DNA of 64,000 bases from Ancylobacter sp. SL191 (GTDB taxonomy: Bacteria > Pseudomonadota > Alphaproteobacteria > Rhizobiales > Xanthobacteraceae), in assembly GCF_026625645.1 (NCBI RefSeq), contig NZ_CP113056.1, forward strand, positions 3,509,001 through 3,573,000. Direction: 5' to 3'. A model generated the notes under the pieces. That model worked only from the letters and a program-made list of their open reading frames with translations. It ran no database searches and was not told the origin of the DNA. This document shows, one piece after another, positions 25,126-35,073 of the stretch. Each line of letters begins with the position of its first letter. The stretch's first letter is position 1. A program made the position numbers and the translations under genes.

Positions 25126-26669
25126 CAGGGCACCATCTTGGCGTTTTGTGGAAGCGCAGCCGGCTTGCGGCGCATCAGCACCAGGGCGGCCAGCAGGCCC
25201 AGCGCCACCATGCCGGAACCGACGTAATAGCCGTCGCCAATGCTCTGCGCGGCGCTGAGGCGCAGGGCGGAGGCGACCGCCGGCCACTGGTCGAGCAGCG
25301 CCCGCACCGCCTCGTCCTTGCCATAGATGGCCTGCTCCATGAGGCTTTCGAGCTGGGCGCGCGCCGCCCCCTCGGGTGCGGCCTTCGCCGCGATGTCGAG
25401 CACGCGGGCGCGCTCCATGCCGGCGACCGCCGTGCCGATCGCCGCCATGCCGATGGCGCCGCCGAGCTGGCGCACCGTGTCGAGGGCACCAAAGGCACTC
25501 CCGCGCTGGTCCTCGACCACGCGGGCGGTGCCGTCCGTATAGGCCTGCGACAGGAAGAGGCCCATCCCCGCGCCGGTGACGATGAGGGCGGGAAACATCA
25601 GCAGGAAATCTGCACGGGGCAGCACGTGCGTCTGCCAGAACAGGCCGAGGGTCGCCAGCGTCAATCCGGTGACGACCGGCAGCTTCGCGCCATATCGGTC
25701 ATAGAGCCGGCCTGCCAGCGGCGCACACAGCATCAGCGGCAGCAGAAACAGCAGCATGGCGAGGCCCGACTGAAGCGGGGTGAAGTGCAGGATGCGCTGG
25801 AGATAGATCGCGCCGAAGGCCGATTGCCCGACCAGCGCGCACTGCGCGCAGAACAGCACGAGGCTGTCCGCGGTGAACTGCCGGTCGGCAAACAGGCGCA
25901 TATCCACCAGCGGCTCGACCGCGCGACGCTGCCCGACGATGAACAGCGCCAGAAGAACCGCGCCTGCCGCGATCAGGGTAAGCGTAAGGGGCGCGTTCCA
26001 CCCCCAGACATGGCTCTGCTGCAGACCCAGCACCAGAGGCCCCAGCGCTGCCGCCAGCAGCAGGCTGTAAGCCGGCCGGAAGGTGCCGCCGCGCGGGCTG
26101 GCGGCCGCCGGACCGGCCGCACGGAGCAGCACGAGGGTTGCGGCGGCCAGCGGAAGGTTGACAAAGAAGGCCCAGCGCCAGCTGCCAAGCTGCACCAGCG
26201 CGCCGCAGATGATCGGACCGAACACCAGAGCGAGGCCGCCCAGGGCGCTGTAAATGCCCATCGCCCGGCCGCGCTGGTTGGGCCCGAACGCCTCGGTGGC
26301 CAGCAGCGCCGCGGCAGGCGCCATGAGAATGTTGCCCAGCCCCTGCAGCACGCGGCCACAGAGCAGCATGGGCAGATCAACCGACACGCCGCAGAGGAGC
26401 GAGCCCAGGGCGAACAGCACGACGCCGGCGATGAAGGTGCGTTTGCGGCCAAAGACATCCGCCAGGCGCCCCCCGGTCGCGATGGTAGCCGCCACGGTCA
26501 GCGCGTAGAGGGTGATGATCCATTGCTGGGCGCCGTGGCTCAGCATCAGGTCGCGCTGGATGGAGGGAAGCGCCACCGCCGTGCCGGTCGCGTCGATCAT
26601 GATCATGCCCAGCGCGCCGCTGCCAGCAAACACGGCGCACCATCGCTGCTGGCTGGTTGCGGTGGTCAT
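25125..26669 (-). CDS. MFS drug/metabolite exporter (DHA2 family, 14 TM type)
   Basis: A 514-residue transporter from ATG 26669. It has the motif GGRLADVFGRKRTF between helices 2 and 3, and a WRWAFFVNLPLAA segment typical of EmrB/QacA (DHA2) proteins with about 14 spans. It is the first gene of the operon with the glycosyltransferase and P450, consistent with export of a glycosylated product. An in-frame extension upstream is not conserved-looking. Confidence 0.92.
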   Translation of the reverse strand: MTTATSQQRWCAVFAGSGALGMIMIDATGTAVALPSIQRDLMLSHGAQQWIITLYALTVAATIATGGRLADVFGRKRTFIAGVVLFALGSLLCGVSVDLPMLLCGRVLQGLGNILMAPAAALLATEAFGPNQRGRAMGIYSALGGLALVFGPIICGALVQLGSWRWAFFVNLPLAAATLVLLRAAGPAAASPRGGTFRPAYSLLLAAALGPLVLGLQQSHVWGWNAPLTLTLIAAGAVLLALFIVGQRRAVEPLVDMRLFADRQFTADSLVLFCAQCALVGQSAFGAIYLQRILHFTPLQSGLAMLLFLLPLMLCAPLAGRLYDRYGAKLPVVTGLTLATLGLFWQTHVLPRADFLLMFPALIVTGAGMGLFLSQAYTDGTARVVEDQRGSAFGALDTVRQLGGAIGMAAIGTAVAGMERARVLDIAAKAAPEGAARAQLESLMEQAIYGKDEAVRALLDQWPAVASALRLSAAQSIGDGYYVGSGMVALGLLAALVLMRRKPAALPQNAKMVP

Positions 26670-27305
26670 GCAGGCTCCCGAACACCGACCATGGCGGCAC
26701 CCGCCAGCGATGCGTCCCGGCCATGATCCGGCACCGAGTTTCTGCGGTCGCCCCGAGCTTGTCCACGCCCCCCTCATAAGAAAACACCGTCGCTCTAGCG
26801 CAATCGATGGCACGGTGCCGAGTAGTGGACGGCAACCGGCGCCAAATCACACCGTGTAGGGCGCTTAGTGGCCTATGGGGAGCGTGCGGGAGTCGAACGC
26901 GACCGACGAGCACAATCCGCGCGGATGTATTTGTTGACATCCGGGCTGGCGCCCCCTGCCTTCGAACTGCCCCTTCGATCCATTCCCCGGCACTTTTAAA
27001 CAAAAGCAATTTCCACGACATATGTGTTCGCGGTTTCAATCTGATCAGCGCGCCAGTTTCATACAGCTGTGAATGATCGACGATGGCGGCAGCAGTCCAA
27101 ACCTCACGCCGTGGCCTCCCTGTTGAAGGCGCGGCAGCCCCAGCTTAGCAGGCTATAGCGCTCCACCGCCAGCGACCGAGCCTCTCCTTACAACAAGGCT
27201 TATGCACCTTCCCTAAGGTACTGTTTCTAAACAATATTTAACTCACATCTTGTCACCGAACACGCCACACTCCCCTGGCGCCTTCATGGGCGATGGGAGC
27301 GCGAA
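26670..27305. other. Gene-free region between the glycosyltransferase operon and the RND pump
   Basis: Neither strand shows a convincing coding frame. The region must hold the divergent promoters. One dyad, TGTTT-CT-AAACA (27222-27233), lies about 70 bases before the RND adaptor. A tRNA-like string on the minus strand near 26885-26915 does not fold as a tRNA. Confidence 0.6.
27222..27233. promoter_or_regulatory. Small palindrome upstream of the RND pump operon
   Basis: TGTTTCTAAACA is a perfect 12-base dyad located 73 bases before the adaptor start within a locally AT-rich patch. It could be an operator, but its length makes chance plausible. Confidence 0.3.
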
Positions 27306-28493
27306 ATGAGTGAGACGGCGGAGCGGACCTCGGCGTGGCGGGGGCGTGCCATCTTCATGGTATGCCTCCTTGCGCTGGGCGGCGGCCTCTATGCGTGGTC
27401 GAGCCGTGCCAGCACGCCCCGCGCGGCCGAGGCTCCCGCGCCGCGCGCGGCGGTGCCGGTGAACGTGGCGACGGTCGAGCGCCGCTCCCTCTCGGTCGTA
27501 CTGAACGGCATTGGCATGGTGCAGGCCTCGCGGACCGTGAACATTCACGCCCGCATCGACGGCACGCTTCAGTCGGTGAATTTCCACGAGGGTCAGAATG
27601 TGAAGGCCGGCGACGTGCTGGCGCAACTCGACCCGAAATTGGCGCAGGCTAATCTCGACCAGGTGCGCGCCGGCAAGGTCAAGGACGAGGCGCAGTTGCG
27701 CGGGGCGGAGGCCGATCTCGCCCGCTACGCCGCTTTGGTGCAGAAGGACTATGCCAGCCGTCAGACCTTCGACCAGCAGCAGGCCACCGTCGACGAGCTC
27801 AAGGCCGCCGTCGCCGCCGATGCTGCCGCTGTGGAAACCGCGCAGACCAATCTCGACTACACGACGGTCACCGCGCCGGTGGGTGGTCGCATGGGCATTC
27901 GCCAGGTGGATGCCGGCAATCTCGTGCATACGAGCGATTCGACGCCCATCGCCGTGCTCGCCACGCTCACCCCCATCGACGTGGTGTTCTCGCTGCCGGA
28001 AAAGGACATCGCCGCCGTTCAGGAAGCGCAGGCGCGCGGGCCGGTGCCGGCTGTCGCGACGCGGGACGACGGGACCGTGCTCGGCACGGGCACGCTGACC
28101 GTCATCGACAACCAGATCGACGCCACCACGGCAACGCTGAAGCTGAAGGCGAGCTTTCCCAATGACGATGAGCGGCTGTGGCCCGGCGCCTTTGTCCATG
28201 TCGCGCTGACCGTCGGCACGATGAAGGACGCGGTGACGGTGCCGGTCGCCGCGATCCAGCGTGGGCAGGACGGCGTCTTCGCCTGGGTGGTGACGCCGGA
28301 CAACACCGCCGTAGCCCGGCCGATCGTCACGGGCCATGTCGCGGACGGGTTCGCGGTGGTGAAGGAGGGGCTGACCGACGGCGACCGGGTGGTGGTCAAC
28401 GGGCAATACCGTCTGCGCGCCAACACCAAGGTCGCGGTCGCCGGAGGCGACCGGGAAAGCCTGGCACAGGACACCCCGGCGGCGGCTAAATGA
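27306..28493 (+). CDS. RND efflux periplasmic adaptor (MdtA/AcrA-like)
   Basis: A 395-residue membrane fusion protein with an N-terminal hydrophobic anchor (RAIFMVCLLALGGGLYAWSS) and no lipobox. The lipoyl halves are visible (ARIDGTLQSVNFHEGQNVKAGDVLAQLDP and TVTAPVGGRMGIRQVDAGNLV), separated by a short helical hairpin. It is followed after ten bases by the inner-membrane pump. Known role: connects the RND pump to an outer-membrane TolC-type factor, which is not present here. Confidence 0.94.
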   Translation: MSETAERTSAWRGRAIFMVCLLALGGGLYAWSSRASTPRAAEAPAPRAAVPVNVATVERRSLSVVLNGIGMVQASRTVNIHARIDGTLQSVNFHEGQNVKAGDVLAQLDPKLAQANLDQVRAGKVKDEAQLRGAEADLARYAALVQKDYASRQTFDQQQATVDELKAAVAADAAAVETAQTNLDYTTVTAPVGGRMGIRQVDAGNLVHTSDSTPIAVLATLTPIDVVFSLPEKDIAAVQEAQARGPVPAVATRDDGTVLGTGTLTVIDNQIDATTATLKLKASFPNDDERLWPGAFVHVALTVGTMKDAVTVPVAAIQRGQDGVFAWVVTPDNTAVARPIVTGHVADGFAVVKEGLTDGDRVVVNGQYRLRANTKVAVAGGDRESLAQDTPAAAK

Positions 28494-28503
28494 GGCGCGC
28501 GCG

Positions 28504-31500
28504 GTGAACCTCTCGGCTCCCTTCATCGAACGTCCGATCGCCACAACGCTGCTGATGGCGGCGCTCGCGCTCCTTGGCGTCGTCGCCTATCCGCTGCTGC
28601 CCGTGGCACCTTTGCCGCAGGTCGACTTCCCGACCATTCAGGTCTCGGCCTCCCTGCCCGGCGCCAGCCCCGACACCATGGCGGCCGCGGTGGCCGCGCC
28701 TTTGGAACGGCGCTTCGGCCAGATCGCCGGGCTCGACCAGATGACCTCGACATCCACCCTGGGGTCGACCTCGATCACGCTTCAATTCGCGCTCGACCGC
28801 GACATTGACGGCGCGGCGCAGGACGTGCAGGCGGCGATCACCGCCGCGCAGCGTCAGCTTCCCGACGACCTGACCACGCCACCGAGCTACCGAAAGGTCA
28901 ACCCGGCCGACAGCCCGATCCTCATCCTCGCCGCGCGCTCGGACACCATGCCGATCACCCAGGTCGATGATTTCGCGGACAATGTGCTGGCCCAGCGCCT
29001 CTCCCAGGTGAAGGGCGTTGCGCAGGTGGTGATAGGCGGTGAGCAGAAGCCGGCCATCCGGGTGCAGATCGACCCGGCCCGGCTGGCGGCCAGCGGCCTC
29101 ACCTTCGAGGATGTCCGCACCACGCTCGCCGATTCCACGGCGGAGGCCGCCAAGGGGGCGATCAACGGCGCCGTGCGCAGCTTCACCATCGCCGCCAATG
29201 ACCAGATCGTCACGCCGGCGGATTATGACGACGTGATCCTCGCCTATCGCAACGGCGCCCCGCTGCGGGTGCGCGATGTCGGCCATGCGGTGGAAGGCGC
29301 GGAGAACACCCATGTCGCGGCGTGGAGCACCGGGCGCCCCGCCGTGGTGCTCTTGGTGTTCAAGCAGCCCGGCGCGAATGTCATCGAGACGGTGGACGCC
29401 ATCAAGGCCACCCTGCCCCGCCTCGACGGCATCATCCCCGCCGGCATCAGCATCGACACCATCGTCGACCGCACCACCACCATCCGCGCCTCGGTCGCCG
29501 ATGTGGAGTTCACGCTGCTGCTCACCATCGCGCTGGTGGTGATGGTGATCCTTCTGTTCCTGCGCAATCTGCGGGCGACGCTGATACCGGCCGTGGCCGT
29601 TCCGCTCTCGCTCGCCGGCTCGGCGGCGGTGATGTACGCGCTGGGCTTCAGCCTCGACAATCTGTCGCTGATGGCGCTGACCATCGCGGTCGGCTTCGTC
29701 GTCGACGACGCCATCGTCGTGGTCGAGAACATCGTGCGCCACATGGAAGAGGGCGAGCCCGCCTATGCCGCCGCGATGAAAGGCGCGCGCGAGATCGGCT
29801 TCACGGTGCTCTCCATCAGCATCTCGCTGGTCGCGGTGTTCATCCCGCTATTGCTGATGGGCGGAATCGTCGGGCGGCTGTTCCGTGAGTTCGCGCTCAC
29901 CGTCACCGCCTCCATTGCCGTGTCGGCACTGGTGTCGCTGACGCTGACTCCCATGCTGTGCGCGCGCTTCCTCAAGCCACCGCCCCACACCCATGGCCGG
30001 CTTTACCGGGTGATCGAGGCCGGCTTCGAGGCTCTCCTCGCCTTCTATGTGCGTACGCTGGCGGTCGCGATGCGTTACCGCTTCCTCACGCTGATGGTGT
30101 TCTTCGGCACGCTCGCCCTCACCGGCTGGCTGTTCGTGGCGGTGCCGAAGGGTTTCTTCCCGACGCAAGATATCGGCATCCTCAGCGGACTGTCGGAGGC
30201 GGCGCAGGACGTCTCGCCCGACGAGATGAAACGCCTTCAGGTGAAGATCGGCGCCGTCCTCGCCAAGGACCCCGCCGTCGCCGCCTTCGGCTCGATGCTC
30301 GGTTCCGGCGGAGCGACCACCACGAATACCGGCCGCTTCTTCGTCGCGCTGAAACCGCGCGAGGAGCGGGACGTCAGCGCCACTGAGGTCATCAACCGCC
30401 TGCGCCCCAAGCTGGCGCAGGTGACCGGCGCCGCGGTCTTCCTTCAGCCGGCGCAGGACATATCGGTCGGCGGCCGGGTGTCGCGGGCGCTCTACCAGTA
30501 CACGCTGACCGATGTGGACCTGCACGAGTTGGAGGACTGGGCGCCCAAGCTGCTGGCGCGGATCCGTCAGCTCCCTGAGTTCACTGATGTCTCCAGCGAC
30601 CAGCAGGGCAACGCGCCCCAGCTCAAGGTGACGATCGACCGCGACCGGGCCTCCCGCTTCGGCATCCAGCCCTCGCTGATCGACGCGACGCTCAACGATG
30701 CCTTCGGCCAGCGGCAGGCGGCGCAGTACTTCACCCAGCTCGATTCCTACGCGGTGATCCTTGAGGCGACGCCGGAGCTGCAGCAGCATATCGGCACGCT
30801 CGACCAGATCTACGTGAAGTCGCCGAGCACCGGGCAGGCCATTCCGCTCTCGACGCTGGTGACCATCGACCCGCAGGCGGTCGGGCCGCTCTCCGTGTCG
30901 CATCAGGCGCAGTTCCCGGCGGTGACGATCTCGTTCAACCTCAAGCCGGGCGTGTCGCTCGGCGATGCGGTGGCGGCGATCAACCGGGCCTCGACCGAAC
31001 TCGGCGCGCCCTCCACCCTCAGCGGCAGCTTCCAGGGCAGCGCGCAGGTGTTCCAGAGCGCGCTGGCTAGCGAGCCGGCCTTGATCGCGGCGGCTCTGTT
31101 CGCGGTCTATGTCATCCTCGGCGTGCTCTATGAGAGCTTCATCCACCCGCTGACCATCCTGTCGACGCTGCCATCGGCGGGGGTGGGCGCGCTGCTGGCG
31201 CTGTGGGCCGGCGGCTTCGACCTGTCGGTGATCGGCATCATCGGCATCATCCTGCTCATCGGCATCGTGAAGAAGAACGGCATCATGCTGGTCGACTTCG
31301 CCATCGCCGGCGAGCGCGAGCGCGGCATGAGCGCCGAGGAGGCGATAACCGAAGCCTGCCGTCTGCGCTTCCGACCCATTCTGATGACGACGATGGCGGC
31401 GCTGCTGGCCGGCGTGCCGCTGATGCTGGGCACGGGCACCGGCACGGAGCTGCGCCAGCCGCTCGGTTACGCCATGGTCGGCGGCCTGGCGCTCAGCCAG

Positions 31501-31617
31501 GTGCTCACGCTTTATACGACCCCGGTGGTCTATCTCTACCTTGCCACCCTGCAACGCCGGCTGGGCGGCTCGACAACAACGCCGCCGGTCACGCCAGCCC
31601 TCGCCAACAGCCCGTGA
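28504..31617 (+). CDS. RND efflux pump inner-membrane subunit (MdtB/MdtC/AcrB-like)
   Basis: A 1037-residue pump starting at GTG 28504 (MNLSAPFIERPIATTLLMAAL). It has about 12 membrane spans with two large periplasmic loops, the proton-relay helix GFVVDDAIVVVENI in TM4 with paired acidic residues, and the ILLIGIVKKNGIMLVDFA repeat in TM10-11. The MNLSAPFIERPIATTLL start resembles the MdtBC and related multidrug subfamily rather than heavy-metal pumps. Only one pump gene is present, so it is presumably a homotrimer. Confidence 0.95.
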   Translation: MNLSAPFIERPIATTLLMAALALLGVVAYPLLPVAPLPQVDFPTIQVSASLPGASPDTMAAAVAAPLERRFGQIAGLDQMTSTSTLGSTSITLQFALDRDIDGAAQDVQAAITAAQRQLPDDLTTPPSYRKVNPADSPILILAARSDTMPITQVDDFADNVLAQRLSQVKGVAQVVIGGEQKPAIRVQIDPARLAASGLTFEDVRTTLADSTAEAAKGAINGAVRSFTIAANDQIVTPADYDDVILAYRNGAPLRVRDVGHAVEGAENTHVAAWSTGRPAVVLLVFKQPGANVIETVDAIKATLPRLDGIIPAGISIDTIVDRTTTIRASVADVEFTLLLTIALVVMVILLFLRNLRATLIPAVAVPLSLAGSAAVMYALGFSLDNLSLMALTIAVGFVVDDAIVVVENIVRHMEEGEPAYAAAMKGAREIGFTVLSISISLVAVFIPLLLMGGIVGRLFREFALTVTASIAVSALVSLTLTPMLCARFLKPPPHTHGRLYRVIEAGFEALLAFYVRTLAVAMRYRFLTLMVFFGTLALTGWLFVAVPKGFFPTQDIGILSGLSEAAQDVSPDEMKRLQVKIGAVLAKDPAVAAFGSMLGSGGATTTNTGRFFVALKPREERDVSATEVINRLRPKLAQVTGAAVFLQPAQDISVGGRVSRALYQYTLTDVDLHELEDWAPKLLARIRQLPEFTDVSSDQQGNAPQLKVTIDRDRASRFGIQPSLIDATLNDAFGQRQAAQYFTQLDSYAVILEATPELQQHIGTLDQIYVKSPSTGQAIPLSTLVTIDPQAVGPLSVSHQAQFPAVTISFNLKPGVSLGDAVAAINRASTELGAPSTLSGSFQGSAQVFQSALASEPALIAAALFAVYVILGVLYESFIHPLTILSTLPSAGVGALLALWAGGFDLSVIGIIGIILLIGIVKKNGIMLVDFAIAGERERGMSAEEAITEACRLRFRPILMTTMAALLAGVPLMLGTGTGTELRQPLGYAMVGGLALSQVLTLYTTPVVYLYLATLQRRLGGSTTTPPVTPALANSP

Positions 31618-31641
31618 TCCGTCGGCGTTAGATTGCGGCGG

Positions 31642-31947
31642 TTAGCAGGGGCCTTCGGGGCCGGCTGCGTCGGCGATGAGTTGCCAGACCCGCTTGGCAT
31701 TCGCGACGATGCGGTCGCAGGAGGGCGTGACGTCGGCATCACTGGCGCCGCGCAGCAGGGCGTGGCGGCGGGTGGCTTCAGCCTGCAGCATGATCGCGGT
31801 CAGCGCGTTGGCGATCTCAGGCAATGAAAGGCCCGCCATCGCACGGGAGATATCGGCCTCGACCGCGCACAGGTCCGCCTCACCGCGACCGCTCGGTACG
31901 GTCACGTCCGTCATGGCGAACAGGCTCAGCGGTTCCATCTTTGTCAT
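31642..31947 (-). CDS. Small hypothetical protein
   Basis: A frame of about 101 residues between the RND pump gene and the large regulator, transcribed toward the pump. The sequence (ADISRAMAGLSLPEIANALTAIMLQAEATRRH...) is helical-looking and has no membrane segment. I do not recognise a family. The start is uncertain: the frame is open to 32058, and ATG 31947, 31938 and 31914 are possible without a clear ribosome binding site. Confidence 0.45.
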   Translation of the reverse strand: MTKMEPLSLFAMTDVTVPSGRGEADLCAVEADISRAMAGLSLPEIANALTAIMLQAEATRRHALLRGASDADVTPSCDRIVANAKRVWQLIADAAGPEGPC

Positions 31948-32096
31948 GTCGAGCCAATGAGAAAGCTTCACGCCAGTGGTCTCCTCGAACACTGAACCGA
32001 CTGATGGAACTGTAGCGGCCACGTGAAAAGGCGCGTGTAAAACTTTGCAAATTGTCACGGCGGCGCGGTATCCGGCCGCCCCGGCGTGGGAGGGGC

Positions 32097-34985
32097 TCAG
32101 AGCGTTCCGTCAACGCTCCCCGGCGCGCGCAATTCGCTCAGCAGGGCGCGCGCGTCGATCAGCAAGGCATGCGCGCCCTCCCGATGCCGGACCAGAGGGG
32201 ACAGTAGCGCCTCAGCCTCGCTAGGGTGGCCTTTCGCCTGCCAAAGCCGGGCAAGGCTCACAGCGGCCTTGATCTCCCAGAAGGCCGCTTCCTGCTCGCG
32301 GGCGACCCGCAGGGCCGTCACCAGCGCCACTTCAGCCTCTTCGTCGGCGCCGGGCGCGTTGCCAAGGCCGGCGAATTCGCCGGTCAGCCGCCACAGTTCC
32401 GCGACGAACCAGCCTTCCTCATTCTCCTGCGAGCGGACCAGCGCCTCGGCCAGACAGGCCCGCGCCCGGCCGAGTTCGCCAGCCAGCGCAAGGGCCTGGG
32501 CGTACTCCGCCAAGAAGACGATGTAGTACACGCCATAGGCAATGCCCCTGAGCTTGATCAGAGCGTCGCCGAGATTCTTGACGCCGATCGACAGATCGCC
32601 CTCGCGGACGGCGAGGACGCCGGCAAAGCACTGACCCCACACCTGCCAGAACTCGATCCCGTCCTGCGCGGACACGTCGACCAGCCGTGTGATGTAGCGC
32701 CGGGCGCGCGGCAGGTCGTCGGCGAATAGCGCGACCGGGCACGCCGCCTGCACCAGCACCTGACACAGCGTCAGCCGGTCGTCGCTCGCTTCCGCGACCG
32801 CCACGATGTCGTCGACCTCGGCCAGCGCGGCGTCGAACGCGCCCTGCAGCCAGAAGATTCGGGCGAGAAAACAGCGGGCTGTGAGCTTCTGCTCGAACAC
32901 GAAGCGGATGATCTGGTCGCCGGTGGTCGGCACGACATAGCCCTTGACCATGTGCTCAAGGTGCCGGCGCGCCTCCGTCTGCCGGCCGAGCAGGTGGAGG
33001 ATGTAGCCAATCATGCGGTGGCCGACATAGCTGTCGTTCAGGTCGCTGCGGCGGGCGGCGACGTCGGCGAAGCGATGCGCCAGGGCCAGCGCTTCCTGAA
33101 AGCGGCTCCGGTTGAGCAGGCCGGACCACAGCCCCCACAAGCCGCGCAGCTGATAGTCGGTATCATCCAGGCTCTCCGCCAGATCGAAGGTCTGCTGCCA
33201 GGCCGCACGGGTTTCGTCCACCTGTCCCTTGATCTGCATGAGCGACCAGGCCAGCACCGCCTGAAGGCGCATCTGAACCTGCGCCGGGCAGGCCCCATCG
33301 ACCCGCGCCAGCACAGCGCTGACATGGCCATAGGCTTCGGCGATGAGTTGGAGCTGGAACCACAGCGGCACCGCCCCGAGCGTCAGGGCCACGGCGATTT
33401 CGGTGTCGCCGTCGGGCGACAGCGCCCAATCGAGGGCCGCGCGGGCATTGTCGATCAGGTGATGATGGTTCCGGGTCCATTCCGGCGCCGGGCGTCGCGG
33501 CCAATCCCGATTGGCGCTGTCGAGCGCATCACGGAAAATCTCCGCATGCCGGCGCCGGAGCAGGTCGAGCTTCCCGCTCTCAGAGAGCTTCAAGCTGGCA
33601 TAGGCGCGCGTCGTGTCGAGCAACCGGTAGCGCGCCTGCGAGCCGTGTACATCGGCAACAACCAGCGACTTCTCGACGAGATTGGCAAGGGCGTTGATGA
33701 CCTTCTGGTCCGTGGCCTCGTCATCGGCGACGATGGCGATCGCGTCATCGACGGTGAAGGTGCCGGCGAGTATGGCCAATTGCCGGAGGACGAGCTGCTC
33801 AAAGGGCGGAAGCAGCGCGTAGCTCCAGTCGAGCAGCGTGCTCAAGGTTTGATGGCGCTGGCGCGCCGTGCGGCGGCCCTGCAGGTTCAGCCGAAACCGG
33901 TCGTCGAGCAGGTTGGCGAGACCGATGACCCCCAGCCCTTCGACGCGGCCCGCCGCGATCTCGATGGCGAGCGCGATCCCGTCGAGCCGCCGGCAGAGAT
34001 CGGCGACGACGGACGCTTCCGCGTCGATCAAACGGAAGCCGTTGAGGCTGGCCGCGGCGCGCTCCACGAAGAGCTGGACCGCCGGATACTCCAGAGCCTC
34101 GGCGCTGGTGAGGCCGGGGCGCGGCGGCGGGGAATCGAGCGAGGACAGGCGGTGAATGTGCTCGCCCCGCACCCGCAGTGGCTCGCGCGTCGTGGTGAGG
34201 ATGTGCAGCCCCTCGCCGCCCTGGAGGAACAGCGCTTCCGCAAGGCTGGAGACGGTGTCGATGACATGCTCGCAGCTGTCCAGCAGCAGGAGCCGGCGCT
34301 TGGAGCGGGTCGCGGCGATGAGGCTCGGCAGCAGCTGGTCCGTGCGCACGCCGATCCCCATCGCCGCCGCCACGGCGGTCGCGACGAGTTGCGGGTCATT
34401 CAGGGCGGACAGATCGACGAAGCAGACACCGTCGCCGAAACTGGCGGCGAGGTCATGGGCGACCGCGAGCGCCACGGTCGACTTGCCGATGCCGCCGGGG
34501 CCGACCAGCGAGACGAAGCGCTGCTCGCGCAGCAGCGAGGTGATGAACTGGACCGTCGCGGTGCGGCCGATGATGCGTGCGGGCACGGGAGGCAGGTTCG
34601 CGCTGATGCCGCGCGGCTCGACCGGCCTCTCCCGCGTCGGGGGGGCGTCCTCGCGCACGATAGGAAACACGAAGGAATAGCCGCGCCCGGACGTATTGAC
34701 GATGTAGCGCCGCCCCTCCTGCCCGTCGCCGAGCGCACGGCGCAGAGCCGCGATGTGCACGCGCAGATTGGCTTCCTCGACGAAGGTTTCCGGCCAGGCG
34801 CTCTGGATGAGCTGCGCCTTGCTGACGACGGCACCGTGATGGTCGAGAAGCGTCGCCAGAAGGGCCCGCGCGCGGCTGCCCAGCGTCACCGCCACCCCGT
34901 CCTGCGCCAGCAATTGCTGGGCCGGGTAGAAGGTGAAGGGCCCGAATCGTACCGGCCCGGCTAAAGCTGTGTCCTGCTCAATCAC
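32097..34985 (-). CDS. Winged-helix regulator with NTPase domain (SARP/STAND-like)
   Basis: A 962-residue protein. Residues ~10-105 form an OmpR/CadC-type winged helix (RALLATLLDHHGAVVSKAQLIQSAWP...IAALRRALGD...GRGYSF). A NB-ARC-like ATPase follows with Walker A VGPGGIGKSTVAL near residue 160 and Walker B-like LLLLDSCEHV. The last ~450 residues are helical repeats of the TPR-like kind. Such proteins are signal-integrating activators. Its position convergent to the RND pump suggests, but does not prove, control of that pump. The upstream inverted repeat may be autoregulatory. Confidence 0.88.
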   Translation of the reverse strand: MIEQDTALAGPVRFGPFTFYPAQQLLAQDGVAVTLGSRARALLATLLDHHGAVVSKAQLIQSAWPETFVEEANLRVHIAALRRALGDGQEGRRYIVNTSGRGYSFVFPIVREDAPPTRERPVEPRGISANLPPVPARIIGRTATVQFITSLLREQRFVSLVGPGGIGKSTVALAVAHDLAASFGDGVCFVDLSALNDPQLVATAVAAAMGIGVRTDQLLPSLIAATRSKRRLLLLDSCEHVIDTVSSLAEALFLQGGEGLHILTTTREPLRVRGEHIHRLSSLDSPPPRPGLTSAEALEYPAVQLFVERAAASLNGFRLIDAEASVVADLCRRLDGIALAIEIAAGRVEGLGVIGLANLLDDRFRLNLQGRRTARQRHQTLSTLLDWSYALLPPFEQLVLRQLAILAGTFTVDDAIAIVADDEATDQKVINALANLVEKSLVVADVHGSQARYRLLDTTRAYASLKLSESGKLDLLRRRHAEIFRDALDSANRDWPRRPAPEWTRNHHHLIDNARAALDWALSPDGDTEIAVALTLGAVPLWFQLQLIAEAYGHVSAVLARVDGACPAQVQMRLQAVLAWSLMQIKGQVDETRAAWQQTFDLAESLDDTDYQLRGLWGLWSGLLNRSRFQEALALAHRFADVAARRSDLNDSYVGHRMIGYILHLLGRQTEARRHLEHMVKGYVVPTTGDQIIRFVFEQKLTARCFLARIFWLQGAFDAALAEVDDIVAVAEASDDRLTLCQVLVQAACPVALFADDLPRARRYITRLVDVSAQDGIEFWQVWGQCFAGVLAVREGDLSIGVKNLGDALIKLRGIAYGVYYIVFLAEYAQALALAGELGRARACLAEALVRSQENEEGWFVAELWRLTGEFAGLGNAPGADEEAEVALVTALRVAREQEAAFWEIKAAVSLARLWQAKGHPSEAEALLSPLVRHREGAHALLIDARALLSELRAPGSVDGTL

Positions 34986-35022
34986 ACTGTTCCATTAGCG
35001 GTGTCGGCGCTCCGGGAACAGT
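34986..35022. promoter_or_regulatory. Inverted repeat upstream of the winged-helix regulator
   Basis: ACTGTTCC at 34986-34993 is mirrored by GGAACAGT at 35015-35022, eight perfect bases with centres 29 bases apart. It lies immediately before the regulator's ATG, where a bound protein would block translation initiation or the promoter. Autoregulation is an inference. Confidence 0.4.
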
Positions 35023-35073
35023 CCCGGAACGCGATTGTTCGAAGGGGCGACGGCAGACCGTGGATACTACGCG

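Noticed and set aside
26880..26920. tRNA-like GTTCGA string on the minus strand
   Set aside because: The expected T-arm and acceptor pairings do not form, and no D or anticodon arm is visible upstream.
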